Assembly (NCBI GenBank): GCA_012064385.1
Contig: QRDG01001914.1
Span: 310,001 to 374,000, forward strand
Source: Puccinellia tenuiflora
Taxonomy: Eukaryota; Streptophyta; Magnoliopsida; Poales; Poaceae
Direction of reading: 5' to 3'
DNA: 64,000 nt
Every line of letters begins with the position of its first letter. Position 1 is the first letter of the stretch. Positions 61,451-64,000 of this stretch are shown piece after piece. The notes below the pieces were generated by a model. That model had not been told where the DNA came from and ran no database searches. It worked only from the letters and a program-made list of their open reading frames with translations. Both the position numbers and the translations under genes were made by a program.

Positions 61451-62764
61451 CAATTTTTTGCACAAAGTAGTTGCCAAGAATTTGATTATGCCACACAAAC
61501 AGAGCACCGCATCGCTATAATATATTTCGCCAATCAAGATTAGTGGAGATGAAGAACATAATCCATGAATAAAACACGAATCAACAGTAGTGCATTGTTC
61601 ACGTACAAATTTGTTGCCAAAAGGAAATAATCAGCAATACAGAGTCTTCCACCTGATGGATCATTTTAGCCCTCCTTGTGCATGTCAGCGCATAGGACGT
61701 GGCCTCATAGCCTCGTAGGATTCCTCCACCTTCTCCCTTTTGTCTCTGCTTTGATCTTGAGCTGCCGCCGCAGTTTCTAGAAAGAAAGAGTTGACAGGAT
61801 CAGATCTATAAAGGATTTTTTTTGGAGAAGAGATGGGGAATTATTAGGGAGAGGGGAGGTGGCCAGATCGCCATGATGGCCCTGATCTGGGCACACATTT
61901 CAGATGAAACGAACACATGAAATTAAAAAGAAAGTGTATGGTGCATGCGGGGAATTAAATTGTGTGTGCATCGGTTAGTGTTCTGATTGGGCTAAGATTA
62001 ATAAAACCATTGAAGCCATATGGGAGATTAGAAGGCGCCAGGCAGTTTCCGTGCATGCGAGTGGCCGGTGCGGCCAGCGATGAATACAACGGCATCGCAT
62101 GTCCGGCCGAGCAACACCTTTTTTATTTTCTCCGGGTCGGGTCATCAGGTGGGCTGCAGCCTGTGAACATGAGGTTCGATCGGGGGAATGCGAGTCTCGC
62201 GTGTTGGCTGAATAGATGGTGACGTGGATGCTTTGCATGTGCAGCTTGCAAACATTAAATGAAGAAAGTGGGGATGAACTTTATAGATATTATAGATCAC
62301 CACATGAGCCATGGACCACCTTGACCTCGAGGCTCTGATGATCTTGAAGCTGTCGACAGCCAGGGACTAGGCGCCATGTCAACGGAAGGCGCCAGATCTT
62401 GCCAAATCCAAGGCGACGCCTTCCACCGGTGGCAGGTCGTTGGTGATGCAGCACCACCAAATCCGGCCGCTAGAACGCCGTCATCATCTGACTGAACCGG
62501 ATCTCCACCGGATCCGGCAAAGACTTTCTACACGACGCCTCCGTTGGCTTCTCGCCGCCTGGGTGGACCACTCAGGGTGCAAGCGGGACGCTCCGCGGGA
62601 GCCGCGTACACGCCGCATATCGCCGCAATGTTTAGGCGGTGTGCCGCGTATGAGCCGCGTATTAGCCGCGATATTTTGCGGCGCCGCGCGCGCCGTGTAC
62701 ACAGACTCATACACTAGCTAGCTTGCATTCGAGGCCGTGTACGCAGCAGACTCATACGCTAGCT
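61451..62764. other. Intergenic, one possible small exon
   Basis: On the minus strand about 61690-61780, an acceptor ctttctttctag is followed by an open stretch reading ETAAAAQDQSRDKREKVEES and a stop. It looks like a last exon but has no partner I can find. 62590-62700 is rich in gccgcgtat/gccgcgata words. 62693-62780 has an approximate duplication (acactagctagcttgcatt). Nothing else recognised. Confidence 0.35.
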
Positions 62765-63357
62765 AGCTAGCTTGCATTTGACGACGAGCATCGGCGAGCA
62801 CAGCTACTCCCCGCGCAACGTTCTCGACGGCCGCGAGGAGTGCGCCGCCCAGGACGACGCGCTCGACGAGATGGACGCCTTTTTTGATGACGTCGTCCGG
62901 GGCGTCCTCGCCAAGACCGACGTCTCCGCGCGCGACCTCGACCTCGGACCTCCTCGTGCTCAACGTCGGGTCCTTCTCCCCGGAGCCGTCGCTGGCGTCC
63001 CGGATCGTGTCCCGTTTCGGGATGCGGGAGGACGTCGCGGCCTACAACCTCTCCGGCATGGGATGCAGCGCCGGGCTCGTCTTCGTCGACCTCGCGCAAC
63101 TGCCTCTTCCGCTGCCCTGCTCACCAACGACCCGGCCTTCAGATCCCGGGCCAAGATGGAGCTGCGCACATCGGCGCCTACGACGATGCGCACGCCGCAG
63201 CCGTGCACCGCGAGGACGCCGACAGGTTCTCGCTCAAGGCGCATCCTGCCCGCCGGCGAGCTCGCGCGCTTCACCGTGCGCCTCCTGGCCCGCAAGCTCC
63301 TCCGTCGGAAGCTCAAGTTCGAGGGCCCCAAGGTCAACTTCAAGACATCGAAGCGGT
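62765..63357 (+). pseudogene. 3-ketoacyl-CoA synthase (KCS) pseudogene fragment
   Basis: The first frame reads SIGEHSYSPRNVLDGREECA and DEMDAFFDDVVRGVLAKTDV. After a shift near 62940 a second frame gives LLVLNVGSFSPEPSLASRIV and YNLSGMGCSAGLVFVDLA, with the catalytic Cys. Then about 45 residues are missing before ALLTNDPAFRSRAKMEL. Further shifts give AHIGAYDDAHAAAVHREDAD and LPAGELARFTVRLLARKLL, ending FEGPKVNFKTSKR and a stop. The N-terminal membrane part and the catalytic His/Asn region are absent. KCS enzymes elongate very-long-chain fatty acids for wax and suberin. This copy, with at least four frame changes, cannot. Confidence 0.85.
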
Positions 63358-64000
63358 GAGGAAGAACCGGGTGCGCGCACTGCCGGCTCCTCCACCGCCG
63401 CCGGCGCCGGTGCGACAGAGGAGAACGGGCGTGAAGAAGAGTTGAGAGATGGTGCGGCAGAGGATTATGGGAATGACTCCGACAACGGCAGCGAGGAGGA
63501 GCAGCAGTGCTCCCATGGCGGCGCGCCGGCGCTCCGGCGGCGGCGGCACCTCGCCATCCCCTCCGTCCCGCGAGACTGCGAGTCGTATTGCGGGAGCCGC
63601 GGCTACCGCGGGCCGGCCCGCTTATGCCACTTATTTTCAGACCTGTACCGCGGGCTTCCGCATACACAAATATGTGGACTTGGAAAAGCGGCGCCGCGGC
63701 CTGTCCGCTCCCGCTTGCAGCCTGATGGACCACACATCCACACAGCCGCTCGCACACCAGAGAGATAAGGATGGGGCAACAGTCAATGAAATTGTGGCGA
63801 TGGCATGTGCCTGTGTGAGAACTCTTCACGTGGGCTGGTACCCTAGTCTTTACGCCTGGCACACACCATCGCTCAGGTAGAAACATAGTAGAGATGGGCC
63901 AGCCCAGTACGAACACTATTACAAACGACATGTATTCACAAATCGTATTGCACACAAATGAGTTTCGGCCCAGATCCCAACGTACCAGCGAAACGGCCAA
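63358..64000. other. GC-rich then AT-neutral region, no gene
   Basis: 63360-63720 is GC-rich with open frames on both strands, including a 346-codon minus-strand frame that runs over the KCS pseudogene antisense. No frame shows a domain. After 63750 nothing is recognised up to the window edge. Confidence 0.5.

Noticed and set aside
62960..64000. 346-codon minus-strand ORF reaching the window edge
   Set aside because: Runs antisense over the KCS pseudogene, Arg-rich, no motif; GC-rich composition keeps it open.

Overview
The window looks like repeat-rich nuclear DNA of a grass, most likely a Triticeae cereal (wheat, barley or Aegilops type). The reasons are nested LTR retrotransposons, Stowaway, CACTA, hAT, Mutator and Harbinger elements, a Cassandra-like 5S-bearing LTR, very GC-rich coding starts, and spliced genes whose closest recalled relatives are cereal proteins. 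There are no operons, CRISPR arrays or bacterial features. Family names rest on motif recognition, not on database searches. Differences between repeat copies were counted by eye.

Layout. 1-4406: 3' part of a Ty3/gypsy element with a broken integrase, several tandem arrays and one LTR. 4407-5922: end of a CACTA-like element with a spliced Ulp1-type protease remnant. 5923-10229: degraded repeats, a UDP-glycosyltransferase (UGT) fragment, a DEAD-box helicase fragment split by a 1.1-kb hAT element, and a Cassandra-like LTR. 10230-16140: a Harbinger transposase pseudogene split by a 5.1-kb Mutator-like element (MULE-1, 10690-15812, 9-bp target duplication). 16629-17622: NLR pseudogene. 18381-19090: LINE 3' end. 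19145-36989: a non-autonomous LTR retrotransposon on the minus strand, itself split by a younger Ty3/gypsy element (23176-33876, 4-kb LTRs, perfect 5-bp target duplication). 37411-39595: Harbinger element with an inactivated transposase. 39600-45196: an intact UGT91-like gene, a Stowaway MITE and an 858-bp hAT element. 45197-50581: an intact 13-exon squalene synthase gene. 51600-56495: a second MULE (MULE-2) with 216-bp terminal inverted repeats, a GRF zinc-finger gene and a truncated MURA-like gene. 56755-60771: a Tc1/mariner-type element carrying an epoxide-hydrolase fragment. 60776-64000: an AT-rich tandem array and a 3-ketoacyl-CoA synthase pseudogene.

Host genes. Only two protein genes look functional: squalene synthase (committed step to sterols and triterpenes) and the UGT91-like glycosyltransferase about 3 kb downstream on the same strand. 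Everything else is mobile DNA or debris.

Most notable signals. (1) MULE-2 carries eleven copies of a 23-bp palindrome, TAGCGCCT-N7-AGGCGCTA. Ten of them fall into pairs 31-36 bp apart. They lie in both terminal repeats and directly upstream of the MURA-like gene, which looks like a transposase- or host-factor-binding system. (2) The young gypsy element has an extra ORF before gag with a double-stranded-RNA-binding-domain-like pattern. (3) MULE-1 has no transposase but carries two small acidic, low-complexity ORFs and higher-order tandem repeats.
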